Shown here one piece after another: positions 1 to 10,277 of a stretch of 64,000 bases of DNA. The first letter of the stretch is position 1. Every line of letters starts with the position of its first letter. A program made the position numbers and the translations under genes. The DNA is from Pseudomonadota bacterium. Lineage in GTDB: Bacteria > Pseudomonadota > Gammaproteobacteria > Steroidobacterales > Steroidobacteraceae. A model generated the notes under the pieces. It was not told the origin of the DNA and made no database searches. It saw only the letters and a list, made by a program, of their open reading frames with translations. The stretch spans positions 1 through 64,000 of the forward strand of contig JANXUT010000048.1 in the NCBI GenBank assembly GCA_025356075.1, read 5' to 3'.

Positions 1-273
1 CAACATGACGGTGTGGCCGAGCCGCATCGCGTCGGCGACACCGCCGGCCCCAAACAACACGGCCTCCGTTTGGCGCGCATTGACGACACAGATGATGGTG
101 GTTGTCGCGCTACGCGCCGCGTCGGCTGCGTTGGCGCACACCCTGGCGCCCGATGGCAACAAGGCCCGGCATTTGGCGTCATCCAGGTCGTACAGGTTGA
201 CCGGCCAGCCTTTGGCCAGCAGATTCGCGGCCATGGCGCCGCCCATATTGCCGACGCCAATGATGGCAATCAC
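1..273 (-). CDS. NAD(P)-dependent hydroxyacid dehydrogenase (3-hydroxyisobutyrate dehydrogenase-like), N-terminal part
   Basis: The gene runs off the left edge; only the first 91 codons are visible. The translation opens with the Rossmann dinucleotide motif GVGNMG, followed by a NLLAKGWPVNLYDLD segment and then TTTIICVVNARQTEAVLFG, the pattern of the 3-hydroxyisobutyrate or beta-hydroxyacid dehydrogenase family. Substrate cannot be told without the C-terminal half. The start is a GTG that overlaps the rodA stop (GTGA), so it looks translationally coupled to the cell-shape operon, although it has no evident role there. Codon choice differs mildly from the neighbours, with more CTG, GCC and AAA and fewer CTC and GCG. 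Confidence 0.7.
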   Translation of the reverse strand, partial: MIAIIGVGNMGGAMAANLLAKGWPVNLYDLDDAKCRALLPSGARVCANAADAARSATTTIICVVNARQTEAVLFGAGGVADAMRLGHTVML

Positions 274-1406
274 GACTGCACCAGCCGCTTGGATTTTGCT
301 ATCGACATCAGCATGCCCAGCGCCAGTCCCAGCGTCACCATGGCGGTGCCGCCGTAGCTGATGAATGGCAGCGGCACGCCGACCACCGGCAGGATGCCGC
401 TGACCATGCCGGTGTTCACGAACACGTAGACGAAGAACGTCAGTGCGAAGCTGCCGCAGACGAGGCGCGCGTAGGTGTCCTGCGCCTCGGAGGCCATGTA
501 GAGCGCGCGTCCGATGACGGTCAGGTACAGGCCGATCAGCAGCAGTTGCCCGAGGAGCCCAAGCTCCTCGCCGATCACCGCGAAGATGAAGTCGGTCGAG
601 CGCTCCGGCAGGAACTCGAGCTGGGCCTGGCTGCCATTCATCCAGCCCTTGCCGAACAGGCCGCCGGAACCGATCGCGATCTGCGACTGGATGCTGTGAT
701 ACCCGGCGCCGAGCGGATCCTGCGAGGGGTCGAGGAACATGAGCACGCGCTGGCGCTGGTAGTCGTGCATGAAGTGCCAGGCGACCGGCACCGCGCCGCC
801 GAGGAGCGTGAGCCCGAGGACGATGACGACCGTCGAGAGCCCGGCCAGGAACACGACCAGGATCCCGGCCGAGGCGATCAGCAGCGCGGTGCCCAAGTCC
901 GGCTGCTTGGCGATGATGAGCGCGGGGACCGCGATGATGCCGAGCACCACCGTCACGTCCCGCAGCGAAGGCGGCAGCGGCCGGTCGTGCAGGTACCAGG
1001 CGCACATCATTGGCACGCCGAGCTTCATGAGTTCGGACGGCTGGAACCTCAAGGGTCCAAGGACGAGCCAGCGCTGTGCGCCCTTGCCGACGTCGCCGTG
1101 CACCATGACGGCGAGCAGCAAGAGGACGCCAGCCGCGTAGAGGATTGGCGAGACGCGCTTCAGCCACGCCGGCGGCACCTGCGCGAGCAGCACGAGCGCC
1201 ACGATCGCAAGCGCGAGGCGCTCGATCTGGTTGGTCCACATCGGCATGTTTTCGCCGGTGGCGCTGAAGAGCACGAAGAGCCCAAAGGCGACCACCGCCG
1301 CGAGCGCGGCGAGCAGCGGCCCGTCGAGGTGCAGGCGCCGCAGCAGGCGCGAGGATGCCGTCAGCGTGCGCCGCGCGGTCGAATTCTCGCCGTCGTCGTA
1401 CAGCAC
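270..1406 (-). CDS. rodA: Rod-shape SEDS peptidoglycan glycosyltransferase RodA
   Basis: RodA is the SEDS-family peptidoglycan polymerase of the elongasome and works as a pair with PBP2 in the inner membrane. The 378-residue product is almost all transmembrane helices. It carries FQPSELMKLG (121-130), KQPDLGTALL (about 167-176) and the ERSTDFIFAVIGEELG segment, whose Asp272 matches the catalytic Asp of this family, and ends with ISYGGTAMV. Length fits the family (about 370). The start is GTG, immediately after the mrdA stop, in the order mreB-mreC-mreD-mrdA-rodA. Confidence 0.96.
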   Translation of the reverse strand: MLYDDGENSTARRTLTASSRLLRRLHLDGPLLAALAAVVAFGLFVLFSATGENMPMWTNQIERLALAIVALVLLAQVPPAWLKRVSPILYAAGVLLLLAVMVHGDVGKGAQRWLVLGPLRFQPSELMKLGVPMMCAWYLHDRPLPPSLRDVTVVLGIIAVPALIIAKQPDLGTALLIASAGILVVFLAGLSTVVIVLGLTLLGGAVPVAWHFMHDYQRQRVLMFLDPSQDPLGAGYHSIQSQIAIGSGGLFGKGWMNGSQAQLEFLPERSTDFIFAVIGEELGLLGQLLLIGLYLTVIGRALYMASEAQDTYARLVCGSFALTFFVYVFVNTGMVSGILPVVGVPLPFISYGGTAMVTLGLALGMLMSIAKSKRLVQS

Positions 1407-1408
1407 TG

Positions 1409-3331
1409 TCAGTTCACCTGCGGCTCGGGCGGCGCGCCCTTCGGCGGCGGCGGCACGGGCGCCGCGTCGTACTTGCCGAGCAGGAACGCATCGAAGACGC
1501 GCCGCGCCATGGGAGCGGCGACGCTGCCACCGTGCCCGCCGTTCTCGACCAGCACGGCGATCGCGAGCTTGGGCGCCTCGGCCGGGGCGAAGGCGATAAA
1601 GAGCGCATGGTCGCGCAGCCGCTCATCGACCGCGCTCGCGTTGTACTTCTCGTTCTGGCCGAGGCTGAACACCTGCGCGGTGCCGGTCTTGGCGGCGATC
1701 TTGTAGCTTGCGCCGCGCTGCACGGCCGAGGCGGTGCCACCGGCCTCGGTGACCATCTCCATCCCCTCGATGATCACCTGCCAGTTGCCGGGATCGGTGA
1801 GCGCGATCGGGGGCTCGGCGATCGGCGGCAGCGTCTTCACCTCGCGCGTCATGGCATCGCGCACCGCCGTCACGAGCCGTGGCCGAAAGCCGTGGCCGCG
1901 CGCGGCGACGACGGCGACGGCATGCGCGAGCTGCAGCGGCGTCGCCAGCATGTAGCCCTGGCCGATGCCAACGATGACCGTCTCGCCCGGGTACCAGGCC
2001 TGCTTGTAGGTCTGGCGCTTCCATTCCTCGGACGGCATGAGGCCCGGGCGCTCGCCGACGATGTCGATACCGGTGGGCTTGCCAAAGCCGAGCGCGCTCA
2101 TCGCCTCGTGCACGCGCTCGATGCCGAGCACGTCCGCGAGGCCGTAGAAGTAGACATCGCACGAGGTCGCGATAGCGCGCCGCATGTCGACGTTGCCGTG
2201 CCCTTCCTTCTTCCAGTCGCGGTAGTGTCGCGAGGAGCCGGGCAGCGTGAAGTAGCCGCGGCAAAAGCGCGTCGCGCGCGGGTCGATCGCGTTGTACTCG
2301 AGCCCGGCGAGCGCCATCATCGGCTTCACCGTCGAGCCCGGCGGATAGGCGCCCCGGAGCGCGCGGTTGAAGAGCGGCCGGTCGAGGTCGTCGCGCAAGC
2401 TCGCGTACTCCGGCGTCGAGATGCCGCGCGTGAACTTGTTCGGGTCGAAGCTCGGCACCGAGGCGAGCGCGACCACGTCGCCGGTCGTCGGGTCGATCGC
2501 GATCAGCGCGCCGCGGTGCCCGGCGAGCGACTCCTCCGCGACCCGCTGCACCTTGATGTCGAGGCCGAGGAAGATGTCGTTGCCGGCGCGCGGCTGGCGC
2601 GTGTCGAGCTTGACCGGCGCGCTGCCGAGCCGGTCGACGTGGCGCCCTTGCGCGTTCACGAGCACCTGGCGGAACCCGGCGGTGCCGTGCAGCTGCTCCT
2701 CGTAGGTGTTCTCGAGACCGAGCTTGCCGATCACCGAGGAGCCGGCGTACTCATCGGCGTTGATGTGCTTCAGGTCATCCTCGGAGATCGCCGCGACGTA
2801 GCCGAGCGCGTGCGCGGCGATGTCGCCGTACGGATACCAGCGCGCGAGGCGGGTCTGGATCTCGACGCCCGGGAACTCGAACTGGCGCACCGCGAAGGTC
2901 GCGATGTCGGCATCGGAGAGCGACAGCCGCAATGGCACCGCCTCGAACTTCCTCGCCGCGCGGATCAGGCGCTCGAGCGCCGGCACCTGGCCGGACTCGA
3001 CGAGGCCGATCGCGGCGAGGCGCCTGAGCGTGTCGCCGACGTTGGTAACCTGCTCCGGCGTGAGCTCGAGCTGGAAAGCGGGCGTGTTCTCGGCGATGAC
3101 GACGCCGTTCTTGTCGTAGATGAGCCCGCGGTCGGGCGGCAGCGGCTCGAGCCTGACGCGGTTGCCCTGCGACAAGTCCGTGAAGTAGTCGTGCCGGACG
3201 ACCTGCAGCCAGAAGAGCCGCCCCATCACGACGAGCAGCAGCACGACCGCCGCGATCCCCGCGAAGATCGTGCGGCCGATGAACAGGCGCTGCTCGCCCC
3301 AATGATCCTTGATGCGGACGGAGCGTGGCAT
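1409..3331 (-). CDS. mrdA: Penicillin-binding protein 2, elongation transpeptidase
   Basis: PBP2 is the class B transpeptidase that cross-links side-wall peptidoglycan together with RodA. A single N-terminal membrane anchor lies at about 19-45. The dimerisation or pedestal domain follows, and the transpeptidase domain carries the three penicillin-binding motifs: PGSTVK (331-336, active Ser333), SCD (390-392) and KTGTAQ (548-553). At 640 residues it matches the family length. The C-terminal tail is Pro-rich (PVPPPPKGAPPEPQ). It starts 4 bp after mreD and ends just before the GTG of rodA. Confidence 0.97.
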   Translation of the reverse strand: MPRSVRIKDHWGEQRLFIGRTIFAGIAAVVLLLVVMGRLFWLQVVRHDYFTDLSQGNRVRLEPLPPDRGLIYDKNGVVIAENTPAFQLELTPEQVTNVGDTLRRLAAIGLVESGQVPALERLIRAARKFEAVPLRLSLSDADIATFAVRQFEFPGVEIQTRLARWYPYGDIAAHALGYVAAISEDDLKHINADEYAGSSVIGKLGLENTYEEQLHGTAGFRQVLVNAQGRHVDRLGSAPVKLDTRQPRAGNDIFLGLDIKVQRVAEESLAGHRGALIAIDPTTGDVVALASVPSFDPNKFTRGISTPEYASLRDDLDRPLFNRALRGAYPPGSTVKPMMALAGLEYNAIDPRATRFCRGYFTLPGSSRHYRDWKKEGHGNVDMRRAIATSCDVYFYGLADVLGIERVHEAMSALGFGKPTGIDIVGERPGLMPSEEWKRQTYKQAWYPGETVIVGIGQGYMLATPLQLAHAVAVVAARGHGFRPRLVTAVRDAMTREVKTLPPIAEPPIALTDPGNWQVIIEGMEMVTEAGGTASAVQRGASYKIAAKTGTAQVFSLGQNEKYNASAVDERLRDHALFIAFAPAEAPKLAIAVLVENGGHGGSVAAPMARRVFDAFLLGKYDAAPVPPPPKGAPPEPQVN

Positions 3332-3335
3332 CGGG

Positions 3336-3815
3336 TCAGGCGCGGCTGGCGAAGCGGCCGAGGAGGCCGGTGACGGCGGGCCAGAGGAGCGCGCCCGTGA
3401 TCGCCGGCAGCGAGCGGGTCCAGTCGTTGAGCGGGTGGCCCGTGACGCCGTCGATCCAGAAAAGCAGGAACTGGTAGACCGCGAGCAGCAGGAACACGAC
3501 GAGCGACTGGTGGGTCAGCGGGAACATCCGCATGCGCAGGTGGAAGCGGTGCGCGAGGTAGGCGACGGCGACGAAGGCAAGCGCGTTCTCGCCAAGGATC
3601 TGGCCGCGGAACGAATCGAGCGCGAGCCCGCAGAGCCACGCGAACAGGAGCCCGCCCGAGCGCGGCAGCATCACCGCGAACCAGATGAGCACCAGCAGCA
3701 GGAAGTCGGGGCGCACGAGGTCGAGCCAGTGCGGCAGCGGCACGGCCGAGAGCAGCAGTGCCGTGAGCGAACACACGTAGATCGGCCAGCGGGCCGCTCG
3801 CCCCATCGTGTTCAT
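3336..3815 (-). CDS. mreD: Rod shape-determining protein MreD
   Basis: MreD is a small inner-membrane partner of MreC in the elongasome. The 159-residue product starts MNTMGRAARWPIYV and contains about five hydrophobic helices; WFAVMLPRSGGLLFAWLCGLALDS is typical of the family (roughly residues 46-69). I chose the ATG at 3815 because it overlaps the mreC stop by 4 bp. The open frame extends further upstream, but only inside mreC. mrdA follows after 4 bp. Confidence 0.92.
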   Translation of the reverse strand: MNTMGRAARWPIYVCSLTALLLSAVPLPHWLDLVRPDFLLLVLIWFAVMLPRSGGLLFAWLCGLALDSFRGQILGENALAFVAVAYLAHRFHLRMRMFPLTHQSLVVFLLLAVYQFLLFWIDGVTGHPLNDWTRSLPAITGALLWPAVTGLLGRFASRA

Positions 3816-4741
3816 CGGCTGCGCGGCTTGTCGCGCGCCTTGTCGGGCGCGGGCGTGGGTGCCGGCGGCGCAGGCTCCGAGGCGGGCATCGGCACGCGCG
3901 GGTGCAGCCACAAGAGCATCACCTCGCGGGCGCGATCGAGCGCCGCGGCGGGCTCGGCCGAGACGGTCGCGAGCGGCTGGCTCGGGTCGCGCTTGACCTC
4001 GGAAATGCGCCCGACCGGGTAGCCGGCCGGAAAGACGCCGCCGAGGCCGGAGGTCACGAGCCGGTCGTCGACCCGCACGTCGGCGTTCCGTGGCAGGTAG
4101 GGAAGGGCAAGGCGGCGCGCATCGCCCGTGCCGACTGCGATGGTCCGCAGGCCGTTCCTCTCGACTTGGACGGGGACCGCGTGGGTCGGGTCCGACAGCA
4201 GGATGACCTCGGAAGCCTTGAGGCCCACGTTGCTCGTCTGGCCGAAGATGCCGTGGCTGTCGATGACCGCCTGCGCCCGCGTGACGCCATCGCTCGTGCC
4301 GCGATCGACGAGCACGCGGTGCCGCAACGGATCGAGGTCGACCCTGAGGATGCTCGCGACCTTCGAGGTCTCGGCGTCGCGCGGAGCGGCGTTCAGCAGA
4401 TCACGGAGTCGCCGGTTCTCCTGCTCGATTGCCTCGAGCCGGAGGAGCCTGAGGTCATTGTCGCGGTTGTCGGTTTTCAGCGCCTCGTTCTCGGCCATCA
4501 GCGCTGAGCGGGTCGCGAGCGAGGAGGACATCCAGTTCCACGCCGCGACCGGCGACTGCACGAGGACCTGCAGCGGATAGGCGACGGCCGAGAGCGCCGT
4601 GCGGATCGCCGTCAGCTCGTGCTGGCGGTGATCGACCACCATGACGCCGATGGACGCGGCGATGAGGATGAGTGCCCGCAGGCCGAGCGCGGACACGCGC
4701 GGCGGAGCGTAGCGGGCACCGGGCTCTCTTAGGAGCGACAA
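3812..4741 (-). CDS. mreC: Rod shape-determining protein MreC
   Basis: MreC is a bitopic periplasmic scaffold of the elongasome that binds PBP2. The 309-residue protein has a short cytoplasmic tail, one membrane helix at about 22-37, a coiled-coil stretch rich in Glu, Leu and Arg (about 75-120), and the beta-rich domain with GTSDGVTRAQAVID and GLGGVFPAGYPVG. The end is a Pro/Ala-rich low-complexity tail. The TTG start at 4741 has an AGGGG element about 9 bases upstream, and I see no better start in frame. Confidence 0.94.
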   Translation of the reverse strand: MSLLREPGARYAPPRVSALGLRALILIAASIGVMVVDHRQHELTAIRTALSAVAYPLQVLVQSPVAAWNWMSSSLATRSALMAENEALKTDNRDNDLRLLRLEAIEQENRRLRDLLNAAPRDAETSKVASILRVDLDPLRHRVLVDRGTSDGVTRAQAVIDSHGIFGQTSNVGLKASEVILLSDPTHAVPVQVERNGLRTIAVGTGDARRLALPYLPRNADVRVDDRLVTSGLGGVFPAGYPVGRISEVKRDPSQPLATVSAEPAAALDRAREVMLLWLHPRVPMPASEPAPPAPTPAPDKARDKPRSR

Positions 4742-4762
4742 CCGGACACCCCTAGTAGCCGA

Positions 4763-5809
<1,047 letters not shown>

Positions 5810-5882
5810 TCAGTCAGCAAGCTAGGGGAGGAGGGCCCGCATCCCAAGCACGAGCCTCGTGGCCCGCTTCGGAAGCTGCCGT

Positions 5883-5911
5883 AATCTATCAACGAGCACG
5901 ACAATTCACAA
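5883..5911 (-). promoter_or_regulatory. Candidate sigma-70 promoter for mreB operon
   Basis: On the minus strand TTGTGA (5911-5906) and TAGATT (5888-5883) are separated by 17 bp, each matching 4 of 6 consensus bases. They lie about 80 bp upstream of mreB. Read by eye only; transcription start not known. Confidence 0.4.
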
Positions 5912-5926
5912 GGCGACGTGTATGAT
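5898..5926 (+). promoter_or_regulatory. Candidate sigma-70 promoter for gatCAB
   Basis: A TATGAT box (5921-5926, 5 of 6 matches) lies 40 bp before gatC. A weak ACGACA element (5898-5903) sits 17 bp upstream of it. The region overlaps the mreB promoter candidate, so the two divergent operons probably share control DNA. Confidence 0.4.
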
Positions 5927-5965
5927 TGTTAAGGAATTTTTTAAGCCCGTTGCGGCGCCCCACTC

Positions 5966-6256
5966 ATGAGCCTGACCCGTACCGACGTCGAGGGAATCGC
6001 CCGCCTCGCGCGCCTAGAAATCACCGAGACGGAACTGCCGGTCTACGTCGAGAGCCTCTCGAAGATCCTGTCGTTCATCGAGCAGCTGAACTCAGCCGAC
6101 ACCGCCTCGGTCGAGCCGATGGCGCACCCGCTCCAGGGGGAGGTGCAACGCCTCAGGCCCGATGTCGTCACCGAGACCGACCAGCGCCAGAAGTACCAGT
6201 CGAACGCGCCCCAGGTGGTTGCGGGCCTGTACCTCGTGCCCCGGGTGATCGAGTGA
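5966..6256 (+). CDS. gatC: Asp-tRNA(Asn)/Glu-tRNA(Gln) amidotransferase subunit C
   Basis: GatC is the small structural subunit that wraps GatA and GatB in the tRNA-dependent amidotransferase. The 96-residue product has the family start [19 protein letters not shown], the middle [19 protein letters not shown] and the C-terminal [15 protein letters not shown]. It heads gatCAB; the gatA GTG overlaps its stop. The enzyme converts mischarged Asp-tRNA(Asn) or Glu-tRNA(Gln) to the amide forms. Which one is used here depends on which synthetases the genome lacks. Confidence 0.96.
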   Translation: MSLTRTDVEGIARLARLEITETELPVYVESLSKILSFIEQLNSADTASVEPMAHPLQGEVQRLRPDVVTETDQRQKYQSNAPQVVAGLYLVPRVIE

Positions 6257-7713
6257 GCCTCCATACCCGTTCGGTGGCGGAACTTGCCGCCGGGCTCGCC
6301 GCCAAGGAGTACTCGGCGGTCGAGCTCACCGAGTACTTCCTCGCCCGCATCGGGGCCGCCAACCCCGCGCTCAACGCCTTCGTGACGGTGACCCCCGAGC
6401 GGGCGCTCGCCGATGCCCGCCGGGCGGACGCGACGCTGGCCGCCGGCAAAGCGGGCCCGCTCACGGGTATTCCGCTGGCGCACAAGGACATTTTCTGCAC
6501 CGACGGCATCCGCACGGCCTGCGGCTCGCGCATGCTCGACAACTTCATAGCCCCCTACGATGCGACCGTGGTCGAGCGCCTCGCGGCGGCCGGCACCGTC
6601 ATGCTCGGCAAGACGAACATGGACGAGTTCGCCATGGGCTCCTCGAACGAGACGAGCTTCTACGGCCCGGTCAAGAACCCCTGGGACCTCCGCAAGGTCC
6701 CGGGCGGCTCCTCGGGGGGCTCGGCGGCGACGGTGGCGGCTCGCCTCGCGCCGGTTGCGACCGGCACCGACACGGGCGGGTCGATCCGCCAGCCCGCGGC
6801 GCTGGCCGGCGTCTCCGGCATCAAGCCGACCTACGGCCGGGTGTCGCGCCACGGCATGATCGCCTTCGCCTCGAGCCTCGACCAGGCGGGGATCCTCGCC
6901 CCGTCGGCCGCGGACTGCGCGCGGCTCCTCGGCGCCATGGCGGGCTTCGACCCGCGCGACTCGACCAGCGTCGACCGGCCGGTACCCGACTACGTCGCCG
7001 GGCTCGGTGCCTCGCTGAAAGGCGTGCGCATCGGCATCGTGAAGGAGTTCTTCGAGCACGGCCTCGATGCCGCGAACGGCGCGGTCATCCACGCCGCGAT
7101 CGATGAACTCGCCAAGCTCGGCGCGACGCTCGTCGACATCAGCTGCCCGAACCTGCCGCTGTCGGTGCCGACCTACTACGTCGTCGCCCCGGCCGAGTGC
7201 TCCTCGAACCTGTCACGCTTCGACGGCGTTCGCTTTGGCCACCGCTGCAAGGACCCGAAGGATCTTCTCGACCTCTACCTGCGCTCGCGTGGCGAGGGCT
7301 TTGGGCCTGAAGTGAAGCGCCGGGTCATGACCGGGACGTACGTGCTCTCGGCGGGCTACTACGATGCCTACTACCTGCGGGCGCAGAAGGTGCGGACGCT
7401 CATCACCAATGAATTCCGCGCCGCCTTCGCGCAGGTCGACCTGCTCGCAGGTCCGACCTCGCCGACGCCCGCGTTCGACCTCGGCGCGAAGATGGATGAT
7501 CCGATCACGATGTACTTGAACGACATTTACACGATCGGCGCGAACCTCGCGGGGCTCCCGGCGATGTCCGTTCCCTGCGGATTCGTCGGGGGACTGCCGG
7601 TCGGGCTGCAGCTCCTCGGCCCGCACTTTGGCGAGAGCCAGGTCCTCGCCGCCGGGCACGCCTACCAGGGCGTCACCGATTTCCACCGACGCATGCCTGC
7701 GTCGTACGCCTGA
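6253..7713 (+). CDS. gatA: Asp-tRNA(Asn)/Glu-tRNA(Gln) amidotransferase subunit A
   Basis: GatA is the amidase subunit that releases ammonia from glutamine. Counting from the GTG at 6253, the Ser-cisSer-Lys triad appears as Lys78 (LAHKD), Ser153 (GGSSGGS) and Ser177 (DTGGSIRQP). The 486-residue length is standard. I placed the start at the GTG overlapping the gatC stop; the open frame continues upstream inside gatC in another frame but lacks family similarity there. gatB follows after 11 bp. Confidence 0.97.
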   Translation: MSLHTRSVAELAAGLAAKEYSAVELTEYFLARIGAANPALNAFVTVTPERALADARRADATLAAGKAGPLTGIPLAHKDIFCTDGIRTACGSRMLDNFIAPYDATVVERLAAAGTVMLGKTNMDEFAMGSSNETSFYGPVKNPWDLRKVPGGSSGGSAATVAARLAPVATGTDTGGSIRQPAALAGVSGIKPTYGRVSRHGMIAFASSLDQAGILAPSAADCARLLGAMAGFDPRDSTSVDRPVPDYVAGLGASLKGVRIGIVKEFFEHGLDAANGAVIHAAIDELAKLGATLVDISCPNLPLSVPTYYVVAPAECSSNLSRFDGVRFGHRCKDPKDLLDLYLRSRGEGFGPEVKRRVMTGTYVLSAGYYDAYYLRAQKVRTLITNEFRAAFAQVDLLAGPTSPTPAFDLGAKMDDPITMYLNDIYTIGANLAGLPAMSVPCGFVGGLPVGLQLLGPHFGESQVLAAGHAYQGVTDFHRRMPASYA

Positions 7714-7724
7714 GGCTTCCCGCG

Positions 7725-9191
7725 ATGGCAAGCACCGCTGCGCGAGACGGGTGGGAGGTCGTCATCGGCCTCGAGATCCACGCCCAGCTCGCCACGAAGT
7801 CGAAGATCTTCTCCGCTTCCGCAACCGCCTACGGTGCGGCGCCCAACAGCCAGGCGAGCCTCGTGGACTTGGGCTACCCGGGCGTGCTGCCGGTGCTGAA
7901 CGGCGAGGTCGTGCGCATGGCCGTGAAGTTCGGGCTCGCGACGGGAGCGACCATCGCGCCGCGCTCGGTGTTCGCGCGCAAGAACTACTTCTACCCGGAC
8001 CTCCCCAAGGGCTACCAGATCAGCCAGTACGAGCGCCCGATCGTCGAGGACGGCTCGCTCGAGATCCTGCTCGATGACGGCAGTCGCAAGACCATCGGCA
8101 TCACGCGCGCGCACCTTGAGGAGGACGCCGGCAAGTCGCTGCACGAGGGTCTCGCCAATGCGAGCGGCATCGACCTGAACCGTGCCGGCACGCCGCTCCT
8201 CGAGATCGTTTCCGAGCCCGACCTGCGCTCGGCGAAGGAAGCCGTCGCGTACATGAAGAAGGTGCACACGCTGGTGCGCTACCTCGAGATCTGCGACGGC
8301 AACATGCAGGAAGGATCGTTCCGCTGCGATGCGAACGTCTCGGTGCGGAAGTTGGGTGCCGCGAAGCTCGGCACGCGTTGCGAGATCAAGAACGTCAATT
8401 CTTTCCGCTACGTCGAGAAGGCGATCAACTACGAAATCGAGCGGCAGATCGACGTGCTCGACGGCGGCGGCGTGATCAAGCAGGAGACGCGCCTGTACGA
8501 CTCGGCCAAGGACGAGACGCGCCCGATGCGCTCGAAGGAAGAGGCGAACGACTACCGCTACTTCCCCGACCCCGACCTCCTGCCGGTGGACATCGAGCCC
8601 GCGTTCATCGCCGCCGTGCAAGGCTCGCTCCCCGAGCTTCCCGACGACAAAGCGGCGCGGTTCGTGCGCGCTTACGGGCTCGTCGCGTACGACGCGCTCG
8701 TGCTGACCGCGAGCCGCGAGCTAGCCGATTTCTACGAGGCCGTCGTGCGGGCCCTCGGCGGCGAAACCGCCGCCGCGAAGCTCGCCGCGAACTGGGTCAT
8801 GGGCGACTTCTCGGCCTTCCTCAACCGCGACGGCCTCGAGATTGCGACCGCGCGGGTGTCGGCCGGGCACCTCGCCGGGCTGCTGGTGCGCATCCTCGAT
8901 GCGACGATCTCCGGCAAGATCGCCAAGGATGTGTTCGAGGCGATGTGGGCAGAGGGCGCCGAGGCCGATGTCGTCATCGCCGCCAAGGGGCTGCGGCAGA
9001 TCACCGACGTGAGCGCCATCGAGGCTGCTATCGAGGCGGTCATGGCCGCGAACCCAGCTCAGCTCGCCGACTACCGCGCCGGCAAGGACAAGCTGTTCGG
9101 CTTTTTCGTCGGGCAGGCGATGAAGGCGACGCAGGGCAAGGCGAACCCGGCGCAGCTCAACGAGCTACTGAAGAAGAAGCTCGCGCCCTAA
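7725..9191 (+). CDS. gatB: Asp-tRNA(Asn)/Glu-tRNA(Gln) amidotransferase subunit B
   Basis: GatB is the kinase/amidotransferase subunit that activates and amidates the mischarged aminoacyl-tRNA. The 488-residue protein starts with [20 protein letters not shown] and contains the cradle-domain segment [10 protein letters not shown]. It ends with the tRNA-binding YqeY-like tail [13 protein letters not shown]. The motif [16 protein letters not shown] (about 88-103) is characteristic. It is the last gene of gatCAB; hslO begins 7 bp later and may be co-transcribed. Confidence 0.97.
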   Translation: MASTAARDGWEVVIGLEIHAQLATKSKIFSASATAYGAAPNSQASLVDLGYPGVLPVLNGEVVRMAVKFGLATGATIAPRSVFARKNYFYPDLPKGYQISQYERPIVEDGSLEILLDDGSRKTIGITRAHLEEDAGKSLHEGLANASGIDLNRAGTPLLEIVSEPDLRSAKEAVAYMKKVHTLVRYLEICDGNMQEGSFRCDANVSVRKLGAAKLGTRCEIKNVNSFRYVEKAINYEIERQIDVLDGGGVIKQETRLYDSAKDETRPMRSKEEANDYRYFPDPDLLPVDIEPAFIAAVQGSLPELPDDKAARFVRAYGLVAYDALVLTASRELADFYEAVVRALGGETAAAKLAANWVMGDFSAFLNRDGLEIATARVSAGHLAGLLVRILDATISGKIAKDVFEAMWAEGAEADVVIAAKGLRQITDVSAIEAAIEAVMAANPAQLADYRAGKDKLFGFFVGQAMKATQGKANPAQLNELLKKKLAP

Positions 9192-9198
9192 TTTGTAA

Positions 9199-10107
9199 GT
9201 GCACGACGGCGACACACTGCGACGGTTCATCTTCGAACGCTTCCCGGTTCGCGGCTACATCGTGCACCTGGACGCCTCGTGGCGCGCGCTCATTGAGCAC
9301 CACGACTACCCGCCCGTCGTGCGCGAGACGCTCGGGCAGGCGGCGGCGGCGACGCTGCTGCTCGGCGCGACGATCAAGTTCGACGGGCTCCTCACGCTGC
9401 AGCTGCAAGGACCAGGCCCCATGCACCTCCTCGTCGTGCAGGCGAGCCACCGCCACGCGGTGCGCGGCGTCGCCCGCTGGCGCGGCGAGGTAGCCGATCC
9501 CGCGCTCGAGGCCCTCACCGGCGGCGGCCAGGTGACGGTGACGGTCGAGAACGCCGACCGCTCCTCGCGGTACCAGGGGATCGTGCCGCTCACGGGCGCG
9601 AGGCTCGCGGAGTGTTTCGAGGACTACTTCGCGCGCTCCGAGCAGCTGCCGACGCGCCTGTGGCTGGTCGCGACCGAGGAGCGCGCGGTTGGCCTCCTGC
9701 TTCAGCGCCTGCCGAGCGGGGCGGGTGCCTCGACCGAGGAACTCGCGCACTCGGTTGCCGAGGGCGATGAGGACTGGAACCGCGTGCGATTGCTGGCCGC
9801 GACGCTCTCCGCCGCGGAACTCGCGACGCTGCCAGCCGAGGAGTTGTTGCACCGGCTGTTCCACGAAGAGGACGTGCGCCTGTTCGAGCCCGATCCGGTC
9901 TACTTCCAGTGCACCTGCTCGCGCGAGCGGGTCAGCGGCATCCTCCGCTCGCTTGGCGAGCGCGAGGTGCGCGAGCTCCTCGCCGAGCGCGGCAATGTCG
10001 AGGTGCGCTGCGAGTTCTGCAACCGCGCGTGGCAATACGATGCGGTCGACGTCGAGGGCCTCTTCGTCGAGGGCGAGACGGTCTCGACACCGCGCGCGCT
10101 GCAGTAG
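9199..10107 (+). CDS. hslO: Redox-regulated chaperone Hsp33
   Basis: Hsp33 is a cytosolic holdase switched on by oxidative unfolding. The four zinc-binding, redox-sensing cysteines are in place: Cys238-x-Cys240 (QCTCSRE) and Cys271-x-x-Cys274 (CEFCNRAW) in the 302-residue product. The N-terminal domain carries TLGQAAAATLLLGATIKF and HLLVVQAS. The start is GTG at 9199, 7 bp after gatB. Confidence 0.95.
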   Translation: MHDGDTLRRFIFERFPVRGYIVHLDASWRALIEHHDYPPVVRETLGQAAAATLLLGATIKFDGLLTLQLQGPGPMHLLVVQASHRHAVRGVARWRGEVADPALEALTGGGQVTVTVENADRSSRYQGIVPLTGARLAECFEDYFARSEQLPTRLWLVATEERAVGLLLQRLPSGAGASTEELAHSVAEGDEDWNRVRLLAATLSAAELATLPAEELLHRLFHEEDVRLFEPDPVYFQCTCSRERVSGILRSLGEREVRELLAERGNVEVRCEFCNRAWQYDAVDVEGLFVEGETVSTPRALQ

Positions 10108-10195
10108 TGCGGGCTCGCGCAGCGGGTAGTTGCGGGCGCAAGGCTGTCTTAATCGCCTCCGCCCGCGACCGGGTTCCCGGTTTTTGACCAGCCGG

Positions 10196-10223
10196 TTGCC
10201 AATCGGTTCCCGAGGGGTACACT
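10196..10223 (+). promoter_or_regulatory. Candidate sigma-70 promoter for the TonB-like gene
   Basis: TTGCCA (10196-10201, 5 of 6 matches) and TACACT (10218-10223, 4 of 6) are spaced by 16 bp and lie 54 bp upstream of the next start codon, in a 170-bp gap. Confidence 0.5.
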
Positions 10224-10277
10224 CAAAGTCGCTGACGCGATGTCTTTGCGTGTTCAATTTCCGAACCGGAGACTCCG

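Noticed and set aside
1355-3373. A 672-codon open frame on the plus strand opposite mrdA
   Set aside because: Arg/Asp/His-rich antisense shadow typical of GC-rich genes; mrdA motifs on the other strand are intact.
5926-6252. Extension of gatA upstream of its GTG
   Set aside because: The extra codons lie inside gatC in a different frame and lack amidase similarity; the gatC/gatA overlap start is the norm.
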